The notes beneath the pieces were generated by a model. It was given only the letters and a program-made list of their open reading frames with translations, had not been told where the DNA came from and made no database searches. 64,000 bases of DNA from Cohaesibacter gelatinilyticus (GTDB taxonomy: Bacteria > Pseudomonadota > Alphaproteobacteria > Rhizobiales > Cohaesibacteraceae), in assembly GCF_900215605.1 (NCBI RefSeq), contig NZ_OBEL01000001.1:682001-746000 (forward strand), in the 5' to 3' direction. Made by a program: the position numbers and the translations under genes. Of the stretch, positions 1 to 8,252 are shown piece after piece (the stretch's first letter is position 1; each line of letters begins with the position of its first letter).

Positions 1-282
1 GCCAATCTCTTCACTATTGATCTCAATTATATAGTCCCGATTGAACAGGTGGAGCCCCACATCTCGGCGCATATGGATTTCTTGCAGCGCAACTATGATC
101 AAAAGCGCTTTCTCGCATCTGGCCCCAAAGTGCCCAGAACTGGTGGCATGATCATAGCTGTAGGCTCATCTCGTCAAGAAATTGAGAACCTCATCAAGGA
201 AGATCCGTTTCATATTCATGCGCTTGCTGCCTATGAAATTACTGAATTTGTTCCACGTATGAAGGCGGATGGTGACTTATAA
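1..282 (+). CDS. YciI family protein (5' end cut by window edge)
   Basis: The reading frame is open from base 1 to a TAA at 280-282. It begins ANLFTIDLNYIVPIEQVEPH, which is how small YciI-like proteins begin, so probably only the ATG or a codon or two is missing. A GTG at 49 would cut off the first beta strand and is not a believable start. The family hallmark SGPKVPRTGG and the later EDPFHIHALAAYEITEF match YciI-like ferredoxin-fold proteins of about 95 residues. The biochemical role of most members is unknown; some act as dehydrochlorinases or muconolactone-isomerase-like enzymes. The next gene, an asparaginase, follows after about 95 bases on the same strand. Confidence 0.8.
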   Translation, partial: ANLFTIDLNYIVPIEQVEPHISAHMDFLQRNYDQKRFLASGPKVPRTGGMIIAVGSSRQEIENLIKEDPFHIHALAAYEITEFVPRMKADGDL

Positions 283-377
283 AGGCCGCCTCTTGCTCTA
301 TCGGAGGGGAGTGGCTACTTTCTGTCGGACTAAAGTCGTATAAAGCGATATTTTATAAAATATACTGGGAGAGGTGA

Positions 378-1403
378 ATGGCTGCATTGGTGGAAGTGAC
401 CCGTGGGAGCTGGGTTGAGAGTTGGCATGATGGCGCCATTGCCATTGTAGATAGCAACGGCGAGATGGTGCGACAGATTGGTGACATTGAACGCCCGGTT
501 TTTCCTCGCTCTGCCATCAAGGGATTGCAAGCTCTGCCATTGATCGAATCTGGTGCGGCGGATGCTTACTCTCTCTCTCAGGAAGCACTGTCTATTGCCT
601 GCGCGTCTCATAACGGTGAAGAGATCCATACAAAGGTCTCTGCTGCAATGCTGAAAGCCTGCGGGCTGGACGACCATGCGTTGGAATGTGGTACCCAAGC
701 TCCAAAGTTCGAAGTTGATCAGGCCCATTTGCATCGCGCCCACCTACAGCCTTCTGCCCTTCATAACAATTGTTCCGGCAAGCATGCTGGCTTTTTGTGT
801 TTCTCTCAAAAAGCAGGATTCGATCATCAGGGCTATGTCAATCTGGATCATCCGGTGCAGCGAGAGATAAGGGCAGTTCTGGAAGATCTGACGGAGGTGA
901 AAAATCTCGAAGATGGTGCCTTACATGCTTGCGGTACCGATGGATGTTCAATTCCAACCTACGCACTGCCTCTGAAAAACTGGGCGCATGCCTTTGCCAA
1001 ATTTGCGACCGGTATCGGCATGCAAGCAGAGCGAGCGAAAGCCTCAGAGAGACTACGTAAAGCGGTTGCAGAGGCACCCTATATGGTCGCGGGACATGAT
1101 CGTTATTGTACTGATGTTATGAAGATTTTTGGTGAACGGGCTTTTGTCAAAGTCGGCGCAGAAGGTGTGTTTTGTGCGGCATTGCCTGAGCTCGGCTTTG
1201 GAGTTGCCCTGAAATGCTGGGATGGTTCATTCCGGGCCGCCGAAATGATGATGACCAGCGTGCTACAAGCCTTGTTGCCAATGAGTGAGGCAGAGCAAAA
1301 GGCTCTGGCTGATTATAATTTGGTACAGATGAAGAACTGGAACGGAATCCATGTTGGTGACATCCGTCTTGCTGACGGAGTTCTGGAACAATTGCGCAGA
1401 TAG
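378..1403 (+). CDS. L-asparaginase, thermolabile (Rhizobium etli ReAV-like) family
   Basis: This 341-residue protein belongs to the asparaginase family typified by R. etli AnsA/ReAV, which is unrelated to the E. coli threonine-type enzymes and hydrolyses asparagine to aspartate and ammonia in the cytoplasm. Residues known in that family can be placed: Ser45 and Lys48 in FPRSAIKGL, Ser77 in ACASHNGE, the zinc-site group Cys132/Lys135 in NNCSGKHAGF and Cys185 in HACGTDGC, and Lys258 in RAFVKVGAEG. The ATG at 378 is preceded by a GGGAGAGG-type ribosome binding site. It ends six bases before the convergent double-receiver gene, with no room for a terminator. No signal peptide is seen. Confidence 0.9.
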   Translation: MAALVEVTRGSWVESWHDGAIAIVDSNGEMVRQIGDIERPVFPRSAIKGLQALPLIESGAADAYSLSQEALSIACASHNGEEIHTKVSAAMLKACGLDDHALECGTQAPKFEVDQAHLHRAHLQPSALHNNCSGKHAGFLCFSQKAGFDHQGYVNLDHPVQREIRAVLEDLTEVKNLEDGALHACGTDGCSIPTYALPLKNWAHAFAKFATGIGMQAERAKASERLRKAVAEAPYMVAGHDRYCTDVMKIFGERAFVKVGAEGVFCAALPELGFGVALKCWDGSFRAAEMMMTSVLQALLPMSEAEQKALADYNLVQMKNWNGIHVGDIRLADGVLEQLRR

Positions 1404-1409
1404 AGTGAG

Positions 1410-2258
1410 TTAGATGAGGAATGCATCATCGTCTTCAGCATTGGCTTCCTTTGCTGCAGGCGCTGAGACTTCCTTCTGTGGGAAGAGAATAGCCTCCTTG
1501 CCAATGCTGGGAGGTTTTAGCCCCATGATCTCGTGCAGGATCATGTCGACATCATCGGGGTAGAAAGGTTTCTTCATGAAACCTGCCAACCCGTTGGTTC
1601 GGGCCTTTTCTATCACCTGATCGCTGCCATCAGCACTCATCAGGATGATCTTGGCTTTGGGTAGGATTTTCATTACTTCCCGTGCCCCCCGAAGTCCATC
1701 AAAGCCGGGCATATGATAGTCCATGAAAATGATATCATAGGGAATGCTGCGGCAAAGCTGAATGGCTTGCTCACCAGAATCAGCCTCGGAACTGTTGAGC
1801 GAGAATTGGCTCTCATTCAAAACCTTGAACACCACACGACGAACCACTTTCGAATCATCGACCACCAACAGAGATTTTTGGTGACGGATGCGTTGCTGAT
1901 AGCTCAACAGTCGCTTGATTTCGTCAAATTGGAAAGGTTTTTTCAGATAGTCATAAGCGTGAAAGCGCTTGGCTTGTGAAATGAGTTGCGGGTCAAAGTG
2001 GCCAGACATCAAAACCACAAAGGTATCCACCCCGGCTTTGCGCGCAAGTTCCAGTGCTTCAATTCCGGACATACCGGGCATATTGACGTCAATGAAGGCC
2101 ATGTCGACGACATGGTTTGCCAATGCTGCTGCAGTCTCTACGCCATCCTTGGCTTGGATGATTTCGATTGTCTGATCAATCTGTTCAATTGCCTGACAAA
2201 AGGCAGTGCGAACCGTTGAAGAATCATCTGCAACGAGAATTTTGCGCAAGGCGACCAT
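1410..2258 (-). CDS. Double receiver-domain response regulator with acidic C-terminal tail
   Basis: Two complete CheY-like receiver domains lie in tandem. Receiver 1 (about residues 4-120) has the DD pair at 11-12, phospho-acceptor Asp57 in FIDVNMPG, and the lysine in LKKPF. Receiver 2 (about 128-250) has VVDDS, Asp180 in FMDYHMPG and MKKPF. There is no DNA-binding or enzymatic output domain. The last 35 residues are a flexible tail ending EDDDAFLI. I chose the ATG at 2258 because GAGGGG lies about nine bases upstream; the ATG at 2267 has almost no spacing. It probably works as a phosphate sink or adaptor in a two-component or chemotaxis-like pathway. No cognate kinase is adjacent. The tail resembles that of the receiver-like protein at 13.0 kb. 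Confidence 0.85.
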   Translation of the reverse strand: MVALRKILVADDSSTVRTAFCQAIEQIDQTIEIIQAKDGVETAAALANHVVDMAFIDVNMPGMSGIEALELARKAGVDTFVVLMSGHFDPQLISQAKRFHAYDYLKKPFQFDEIKRLLSYQQRIRHQKSLLVVDDSKVVRRVVFKVLNESQFSLNSSEADSGEQAIQLCRSIPYDIIFMDYHMPGFDGLRGAREVMKILPKAKIILMSADGSDQVIEKARTNGLAGFMKKPFYPDDVDMILHEIMGLKPPSIGKEAILFPQKEVSAPAAKEANAEDDDAFLI

Positions 2259-2399
2259 CGTGCCCATCCCCTCTAATTTCCCCGCGCGAATATTAGGGCA
2301 AGTCTGTTAATGAACGATGAGTGAATTAGACATTTGTATGGAAAATTGCTGTTAAGGCCTTCATTGAAGCCAACCGCATTAAGGTCATGTTTTAACTGA

Positions 2400-3755
2400 T
2401 TATGCTATTTGATTGTTGTTCAGACGAATATTGGCAGGGACTTTGTCAGGATTGCCCAATAGCTCGCCGGTGGATTGGTCTCGCCAACGGAACCCAGCAA
2501 TGGCAGTGGTGACATCTTCAAATAGATTGCTCTCAATCAGAACACTGCCAGCTTTTGGAACAATGCTGACCGCCAAGCCAACCTGAGAGCCACGAACCAG
2601 ATTATTGCTAGCCACAATATTGCGCATATATGGGCCAAATCCCAATATCATGCCCTTGCTTGGGCAGCCTTCGATGTTGTTGCCATTCACAACCGCATCG
2701 GCCTCAACATAAAGGCCATAATTGTTCAAACGAGGCCCTTGATGTGGTGTGGAATTGGTCATATTGCGGATGAGATTGCCTGTCACCGTGACACGCCGTC
2801 CACCACGATTGAAATTGGCGATGGATATGCCGGCTGCCCCACCTTCAATACTGTTATTGGCAATAATCGCACCGTCAAATTCAAATTCGCTAAAGAGCGC
2901 CACTTCCCCTGACCCAAGACAATGATTGCCGATGATATGGCACTGCTTGGCACCATTGGAGCGGATGGCGGAATATTGGCAGTCGGCAATGTGATTGCCC
3001 GATATCAACACGTTGTCAGAGCGAAAGATATTGATGCCGTTACCATATTGACCAGAGCCGCCCCGAGCAGCATGTATATTAGAGATACGGTTATTGAGAA
3101 CCCGAGTGCCATCAGGGCCGAATTCTCCGCGATGGATCAGAATTCCACCGTCACCAATGTCATCAATTCGGTTCTTTTCGATCCAGAGTCCTTTGGCATG
3201 GCGAGAGAAAATGGCATAGCGGCCCAATTGTCGGAATTCACAGGAGGTGATTTCACCAGAGCATCCCTCCAATTGGATGCCGGTTCGTCCACCCTGCACG
3301 AAGTGACAATTGTCAATAACCAGACGCTGGCAGTTCACGGCTTCCAATTGAGCGGTGATTTCTGATGAGATTGTGGCACCTATGCCACGAAGGGTAAGAC
3401 TTTCAAGGCGGATATTCTTGCGCGCATTTGCCCGGAGTAAAAACCTTGCGCCCGACCTCATGATCAACTCGCTCTGCCCCAACGCTCCAATCATGTGTAG
3501 ATCGGAGGGAAGCTCCAGATCTCGTACCACATAGCGGCCAGCAGGCAGGAAAAGCGGCCGCTTCTCATGAGCAGCACGGCTCATGGCCTTTCTCATGGCT
3601 TTGGACTGATCTTTTCTACCGTTGGGAATCAACCCAGACTTCCCGCCATCCAGCCAAGATGAAGCATGTGCAGGTGTTGCAGAGGCCAATCCAACACCGC
3701 CAAGGCCAACAAGGCATCGGTTCAAAAATGAGCGACGGGACAAGTGAGACGACAT
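2400..3755 (-). CDS. Tat-exported right-handed beta-helix repeat protein (TIGR03808-like)
   Basis: The predicted 451-residue protein starts MSSHLSRRSFLNRCLVGLGG, a clear twin-arginine signal followed by a hydrophobic stretch and an ATPAHA cleavage region. The rest is a series of parallel beta-helix turns rich in N-N and G-I patterns (such as VIDNCHF, VLISGNHI, CHIIGNH), as in pectate-lyase-like folds. It matches the alphaproteobacterial family of twin-arginine translocated repeat proteins of unknown function. The ATG at 3755 has AAAGGGA upstream at good spacing; the upstream ATG extension lacks a site and would bury the Tat motif. Likely periplasmic. A polysaccharide substrate or binding role is only inferred from the fold. 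Confidence 0.8.
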   Translation of the reverse strand: MSSHLSRRSFLNRCLVGLGGVGLASATPAHASSWLDGGKSGLIPNGRKDQSKAMRKAMSRAAHEKRPLFLPAGRYVVRDLELPSDLHMIGALGQSELIMRSGARFLLRANARKNIRLESLTLRGIGATISSEITAQLEAVNCQRLVIDNCHFVQGGRTGIQLEGCSGEITSCEFRQLGRYAIFSRHAKGLWIEKNRIDDIGDGGILIHRGEFGPDGTRVLNNRISNIHAARGGSGQYGNGINIFRSDNVLISGNHIADCQYSAIRSNGAKQCHIIGNHCLGSGEVALFSEFEFDGAIIANNSIEGGAAGISIANFNRGGRRVTVTGNLIRNMTNSTPHQGPRLNNYGLYVEADAVVNGNNIEGCPSKGMILGFGPYMRNIVASNNLVRGSQVGLAVSIVPKAGSVLIESNLFEDVTTAIAGFRWRDQSTGELLGNPDKVPANIRLNNNQIA

Positions 3756-3897
3756 GGAACTCCCTTTCAGCGGCATGCAGATTTGAAAGGTAAATCTGAC
3801 AGCAGCATGTGAAAGGCGAGTTAAGAGCACAGCACAATTGTACGGCTCAAGTCGATGTTCGCAGATTAAACAATGGCAGGAATGAGTGAGGGTTTGC

Positions 3898-4899
3898 TTA
3901 TTCCGCTCGAAGGCTGGTCAGCAATTGAGACATGATCTGCTCGACTGCGACAGAGGCTGGCAATTGTCCATTTTGGACCTGAGCCTCAACGTTAGATAGC
4001 AATGTTGTAACAGCCGGACTGTCATGAAGGAGGGCACGCATGCGATCTTCAACCATGGACCACATCCAGCGAACTTGCTGACCCGAGCGCTTGGCTTGCA
4101 ATTCGCCTGTAGCATTCAGCTTTTGTTGATGGCTTTCCACCTGTTCCCACATCTTGTCGAGGCTTTCATTGGCAAGACCGGATATGGTCATGACGGGAGG
4201 TGTCCAGCTTGGGCTGGCCGGGGTCATGATATGCAGAGCAGCACGATATTCAGCAGCTGCTTTGCGGGCGCGCCGTGCACCGTCGCCATCCGCTTTATTG
4301 ACGGCAATCATATCGGCAATTTCCAGAACACCCTTCTTGATACCCTGCAATTCATCACCAGCACCGGGAAGCATCAGAACCAGAAAGAAATCCACCATAT
4401 CGGCAACGGTGGTCTCAGATTGACCGATGCCTACCGTCTCCACCAGAATGACATCGAACCCGGCTGCTTCACATAAGAACATGGTTTCGCGGGTGCGGGC
4501 GGCTACACCGCCCAAAGTACCAGCGGAAGGAGAGGGGCGAATGAAAGCGTTGCGATCAATGGACAACTGCTCCATGCGGGTCTTGTCACCCAGAATTGAG
4601 CCGCCCGTGCGGGTTGAAGAGGGATCTACCGCAAGAACGGCGACCTTCTTGCCCATGGCTGTCAAATTGGAACCCAGCTGATCAATGGTTGTCGACTTGC
4701 CGACGCCAGGCACTCCGGTGATTCCAACCCGATGTGCGCCACCGCTATGGGGTAAGAGGCGGGTCAGAAGATCATGAGCAATCGCACGATGGGCAGGCTT
4801 GCGGCTCTCGATCAGAGTGATGGCTCTTGCCAATGCTGCACGATTTCCATCCAGAATACGATGAGCCAGATCTTCGGCATTTAGGTTGGCAGGGGCCAT
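3898..4899 (-). CDS. meaB: Methylmalonyl-CoA mutase-associated GTPase MeaB (ArgK family)
   Basis: This is a G3E-family GTPase that guards methylmalonyl-CoA mutase, gating delivery of adenosylcobalamin and ejecting damaged cofactor. Visible motifs are the P-loop GVPGVGKST (62-70), AVDPSS, the switch region ETVGIGQSE and the base-specificity motif NKAD. From the ATG at 4899 (AGGA nine bases upstream) the protein is 333 residues, the usual length. A GTG at 4977 and an ATG at 4965 would give N-terminal extensions and cannot be excluded. The mutase subunit genes lie about 15 kb away at 19.4-23.4 kb on the other strand, so partner and mutase are encoded in the same neighbourhood but not in one operon. 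Confidence 0.92.
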   Translation of the reverse strand: MAPANLNAEDLAHRILDGNRAALARAITLIESRKPAHRAIAHDLLTRLLPHSGGAHRVGITGVPGVGKSTTIDQLGSNLTAMGKKVAVLAVDPSSTRTGGSILGDKTRMEQLSIDRNAFIRPSPSAGTLGGVAARTRETMFLCEAAGFDVILVETVGIGQSETTVADMVDFFLVLMLPGAGDELQGIKKGVLEIADMIAVNKADGDGARRARKAAAEYRAALHIMTPASPSWTPPVMTISGLANESLDKMWEQVESHQQKLNATGELQAKRSGQQVRWMWSMVEDRMRALLHDSPAVTTLLSNVEAQVQNGQLPASVAVEQIMSQLLTSLRAE

Positions 4900-5042
4900 G
4901 GGCATCATTCCTGTATTCGCTGAAGCAATGCATAAAGTCCGTGAGCTAATCTCACTGTTGCTCATAGCGCAGTTCACCCCGGATGTCTTGTCGCCATAAG
5001 GTTATGTGTGAACTGTCGCGATCTGCGAACAGAAATAATGAC

Positions 5043-6497
5043 TTAATAAACCACTGACAAGGAGATTTGATCATTGATCGGATTCGGCAGGGTCAGGGAT
5101 TTTTGAGGATCGCAACCATGTCCCTTTTTTAAGACTGCTTGCCCATCTTGTTGTTCAACCTGATAGGGTTCGAATGTCAGTCTTCCCGGATTGCCACCCT
5201 CTCCATTGACATCCATTTCCACTCGAAAACGGATCATGCCATCCACGAGACCGAAACCCTGAAGATTGGGTTCCATTGTGACCGCACCCTCGGAGACGAT
5301 CTCATCACCATCCAGTAAGGTCACATGTAGACCATTGCACCAGTTTTGCGGCACTTCCCCTTCAATCACCATGGAACCGGCAAGCTCATCTCCTTCTTTT
5401 AAGTTACGTAGGTGTACCATGGCTGAGGAGAGCCCATTGGATGCATACGTATTGACTTTTAGTGCCTCCCCACCAAAGTTGGCGGCATAATCGGGCTGAA
5501 GACTGGTGGCGAAAATGGAGGAAGGGACATAAACGGAATAAGCGCCATCGGCCTCAGCACCTAAAAGGCCAGGATTGAAATAAAAAGTCAGGCCAGCAAT
5601 CAATCCGTTTTCTGTTGAGGGAACCAGATTGAAGGTGGAAAGCTTCTCTTCTGTTGGGCTGAATTCTTTCAGCCAGGCATCTTGGTCAGGTGTGATGGAT
5701 GATCCCAAACGCAGAGATTTCTGTCGGGCGATGTCGGCACGAATATAGGCGTTGAGCAAATCCAGCAATGCGCGATAATGATTATCATCCTGACTGCCCA
5801 ACAGATCTTGCAATCCGATAACCTTTTCGCTCTCATGATCATAGGTGAGGGTATGAATGGATAATGTGCCGGATGCGTCACCAGTCTGTTGCTCTTCCTG
5901 CCAATAAAGGGACGAATAATGTGAAGATTGGAAGCGGTCTTCAACTCGTGAGCGCAATAGAAAAGGAGAAACGGAAAAAGCTGGAAGTTTGCTACGAACC
6001 TGACGCGATAGCTGCCAGAAGTCCAATGCCCGATTTTCCAATTCCGAGCGCAAAGCCAGATCCAATCCGGCTCGATGAACAATAGCTCCCGGCATCAGAT
6101 AGGTAATGGTTGCATCCTTGGAATGCAGAAGAAAGGGCTTCAATGGACCTAATATGTTGGAGTTGGATTGGGATTGAATCGTAACGGTTTCTGGCTTGTT
6201 CCGCGTGTCATGAGTTGTTTCACCGGAGGTTGCATTGGCGGTGGATGAATTCGTCTGAGCCATTCGAGCAATATTGGATGATGGCTGGAATGTGAAGTCA
6301 CTTGCGATCTGAGGAGCCGTAACATTGGAAATTGTGCTTTGAGCAGCGACGTCGAATGCAGTGGTCGCAAAAATGCCGACCAGACCAAGAGCCAAAATCC
6401 TGCATGACATAGTTTTAAGAGCTCGAGATTGTTGGCTCGGCATATTTATTTTGGTCCTATTGAACAACATCAGTGTCTTTGATGCATTCGCCATCAT
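5043..6497 (-). CDS. Secreted DUF3298/RsiV-like protein with C-terminal Ig-like (Gmad2-type) domain
   Basis: A 484-residue exported protein. The N-terminus is long and positively charged, with the hydrophobic signal core around 31-50 (CRILALGLVGIFATTAF) and a likely cut after DVAAQ. Residues about 125-345 resemble the paired DUF4163/DUF3298 region of RsiV and PdaC-type proteins (SIHTLTYDHESEKVIGLQDL; YSVYVPSS). Residues about 365-465 look like an immunoglobulin-like Gmad2 domain (GSMVIEGEVPQ, VTLLDGDEIVSEGAV). ATG 6497 follows a GAGGGAAG site. The function is unknown: RsiV homologues bind lysozyme, but no sigma factor gene is nearby. The domain names rest on pattern recognition and are moderate in certainty. 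The DUF1131-like lipoprotein gene just upstream on the same strand may be co-transcribed. Confidence 0.65.
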   Translation of the reverse strand: MMANASKTLMLFNRTKINMPSQQSRALKTMSCRILALGLVGIFATTAFDVAAQSTISNVTAPQIASDFTFQPSSNIARMAQTNSSTANATSGETTHDTRNKPETVTIQSQSNSNILGPLKPFLLHSKDATITYLMPGAIVHRAGLDLALRSELENRALDFWQLSRQVRSKLPAFSVSPFLLRSRVEDRFQSSHYSSLYWQEEQQTGDASGTLSIHTLTYDHESEKVIGLQDLLGSQDDNHYRALLDLLNAYIRADIARQKSLRLGSSITPDQDAWLKEFSPTEEKLSTFNLVPSTENGLIAGLTFYFNPGLLGAEADGAYSVYVPSSIFATSLQPDYAANFGGEALKVNTYASNGLSSAMVHLRNLKEGDELAGSMVIEGEVPQNWCNGLHVTLLDGDEIVSEGAVTMEPNLQGFGLVDGMIRFRVEMDVNGEGGNPGRLTFEPYQVEQQDGQAVLKKGHGCDPQKSLTLPNPINDQISLSVVY

Positions 6498-6546
6498 ATT
6501 TACTTCCCTCTCATCCCCTAAAGGAAAGGATCAAGCCTGCTCAGTG

Positions 6547-7155
6547 TCAACGAGCTGGTGACCAAAGAATGCGCTGCAAGGTTGCACCACCCAGTTCCCT
6601 GTCGGCTGGCAGTCGATCAAATGGACCCGCATAACCCGAAATTGCAAAGACCAGCGATACAGACCGCGTGTTTTTGGCACTGCAAATTGCCATGCCACGC
6701 CACAAATTCTTGCCGACACGACATGCAGAACGAGGGAGCCCGGATTGTGAGAATGTCATGCCCAGGCGCTCCCCATTTGGCCCTGCAATAGCGTCTCCTA
6801 CACCATGAACGACACCAATTTTCCCACTGGTTCCTTTGAAAACCTGAACCATTTGCAGACCGTCCAGAAAGGCCGCATATGTCCATTGGGTGCCATTCTC
6901 CCCGGCGGTTTGAATGGTCTCAATATTGTATCCGGGTAATGCAGCCCCGATTGCTTTGGGGCCATAACCGGTCTCGTCTCCCAGACCACCGACACCTTGA
7001 TCGGTAACTTGCAGAACAGCAGCAGGTGGTGGTGCACCTGCCGGGTCGCTGAGAGGCGTCATTGAGGAGCCACAACCGGACAAAAATACTAAAATTCCCC
7101 CCAAAATTACTTTGGAAGCAATCCGAGACAGCGCACAAGGCATTGAAACGTCCAT
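6547..7155 (-). CDS. Lipoprotein, DUF1131-like
   Basis: A 202-residue protein with a lipoprotein signal: positive start, hydrophobic KVILGGILVF, then lipobox LSGC with Cys28, so a membrane-anchored periplasmic product is expected. A Pro/Ala-rich linker follows. The mature domain (about 50-200) has features I associate with DUF1131 proteins: a glycine-rich GKIGVVHGVGDAIAGPNG segment, a GMTFSQSGL motif and two cysteines in SACRVGKNLWRGMAIC that could pair. No enzymatic function is known. It precedes the DUF3298-like gene by 49 bases on the same strand, so one transcript is likely. No strong ribosome binding site precedes the ATG at 7155. Confidence 0.6.
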   Translation of the reverse strand: MDVSMPCALSRIASKVILGGILVFLSGCGSSMTPLSDPAGAPPPAAVLQVTDQGVGGLGDETGYGPKAIGAALPGYNIETIQTAGENGTQWTYAAFLDGLQMVQVFKGTSGKIGVVHGVGDAIAGPNGERLGMTFSQSGLPRSACRVGKNLWRGMAICSAKNTRSVSLVFAISGYAGPFDRLPADRELGGATLQRILWSPAR

Positions 7156-7251
7156 CTATCTATCTGTCACGCCGTCGACATACGGCGTTCCCATTTTGTT
7201 ATTTCCAACATCTCAAAGGACGTAGAAAGAGCGGCAGAAGAACACTCTAAT

Positions 7252-7280
7252 CAAAAAGGCGCAATAGCGGACTGCGCCAA
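7252..7280 (-). terminator. Orphan minus-strand terminator-like hairpin
   Basis: GGCGCA (7258-7263) pairs with TGCGCC (7273-7278). Read on the minus strand the stem is followed by TTTTT. No recognised gene lies upstream on that strand before the ferritin promoter, so the hairpin suggests a short, unannotated minus-strand transcript. Confidence 0.45.
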
Positions 7281-7466
7281 ATCAATTTCACAAAACTGAT
7301 GTTTCTGCCAAATCGCACCGGATGAGACCCTAACACCCCATTGAAGGGAACGAAAGTGCTTGATTTGGGGTTTACAGGCAAATTGGAGATACCTGGGTTC
7401 TCGAGTTTGGTAACGATTTTTTCCCAATTTTGGACCGAAAGTGAAATTAAATAGCTGGATGTAAAT

Positions 7467-7522
7467 AAGAATGATTTTCATTATTAAGTATATTTGAGAA
7501 TGATTTTTAATTGTAAGTATAT
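7467..7522. promoter_or_regulatory. Tandem Fur/Irr-like operator upstream of ferritin
   Basis: Two 27-base direct repeats (7467-7493 and 7496-7522) agree at 22 positions and are phased 29 bases apart, close to three helical turns. The first contains AATGATTTTCATT (7470-7482), which matches the classic Fur half-site palindrome AATGATNNTCATT apart from the two central bases. The second is a decayed copy. The location, about 150 bases before a ferritin start codon, suits an iron-responsive regulator (Fur, Irr or RirA class). Which one binds is not shown by the sequence. Confidence 0.55.
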
Positions 7523-7671
7523 CTGTTGATTTTTACTTTTATTTCAGATTTTTGATTTTGTTTTTATTTTGAAAGGCATAGATTTGTCGAGAGGATCAGG
7601 AGCTGTTCCCATTTGGACCAAGTGAACAGACGCCAACAAAACAATGCGATAAATCGTTTAAGGAGCATAAA

Positions 7672-8163
7672 ATGCTGAATGCCAAAGTAGCGGAAAAACT
7701 CAACGCACAAATCAATAGCGAACTGTTCGCCTCACATTTGTATTTCTCTATTGCCGCTTACTTCTCCTCCCGTGATCTTCCTGGAATGTCCTCTTGGTTT
7801 CAGGCTCATTCTGTCGAAGAGCATGAGCATGCCAAGAAATTGTTCGACTTCATGCAAAAGCGTGGTGCGCGGATTACAATTACTGAGCTTGAAGCCCCAA
7901 AAACAGAATTCACGTCGCCTACAGATGCCTGGGAAACGGCTTACAATCACGAGAAGCTTGTAACCGCAGCTATCCATGACATTTTCGAAGTGGCGGCAGA
8001 GGCAAAGGAATATGGTACCACGGCCATGCTGCAATGGTTCCTTGACGAACAGGTGGAAGAGGAAGACACCTTCCGCCGTAACTTCATGCTGGCAAAAGCT
8101 GCTGGTGATGATGAATGGAATTTGCAGGATCTGGATGCGCGTCTGGGAAGTCGTAACGCCTGA
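7672..8163 (+). CDS. ftnA: Non-haem ferritin
   Basis: This 163-residue four-helix-bundle ferritin oxidises Fe(II) and stores it as a mineral core inside a 24-subunit cage. Ferroxidase-centre residues fall at the same numbers as in E. coli FtnA: Glu17, Glu50, His53, Glu94, Gln127 and Glu130. There is no methionine at a haem-binding position typical of bacterioferritin, and no signal peptide. The ATG at 7672 is preceded by AAGGAG seven bases away. It is a single-gene unit: a tandem Fur-like site lies upstream and a hairpin terminator downstream. Expression is therefore probably iron-controlled. Confidence 0.95.
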   Translation: MLNAKVAEKLNAQINSELFASHLYFSIAAYFSSRDLPGMSSWFQAHSVEEHEHAKKLFDFMQKRGARITITELEAPKTEFTSPTDAWETAYNHEKLVTAAIHDIFEVAAEAKEYGTTAMLQWFLDEQVEEEDTFRRNFMLAKAAGDDEWNLQDLDARLGSRNA

Positions 8164-8193
8164 TGTCTTTGCAGATAACAAAAGAGCTAAAAA

Positions 8194-8224
8194 GAAAATG
8201 GTCGGGCAGTGCCCGGCCATTTTC
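8194..8224. terminator. Bidirectional hairpin terminator between ferritin and dipeptidase genes
   Basis: GAAAATGG (8194-8201) pairs with CCATTTTC (8217-8224), with an inner CGGGC/GCCCG helix. A/T-rich flanks on both sides allow it to stop both the ferritin transcript and the convergent dipeptidase transcript. Confidence 0.75.
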
Positions 8225-8252
8225 ATGTTGCGATCATTTCAAAGCGAAAGAG

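Larger units (their letters stand above)
7156..7671. other. Long AT-rich intergenic region upstream of ferritin
   Basis: No convincing gene is seen in these 516 bases. The left third contains an isolated minus-strand terminator-like hairpin (7252-7280) with no annotated minus-strand gene feeding it. The right part is very AT-rich and carries a tandem Fur-like operator (7467-7522). A 76-codon minus-strand frame at 7251-7481 has no recognisable domain and no good ribosome binding site. Confidence 0.6.

Noticed and set aside
7251-7481. A 76-codon minus-strand gene upstream of ferritin
   Set aside because: No domain or good ribosome binding site, and it runs through the terminator hairpin; an RNA rather than a protein is more plausible there.
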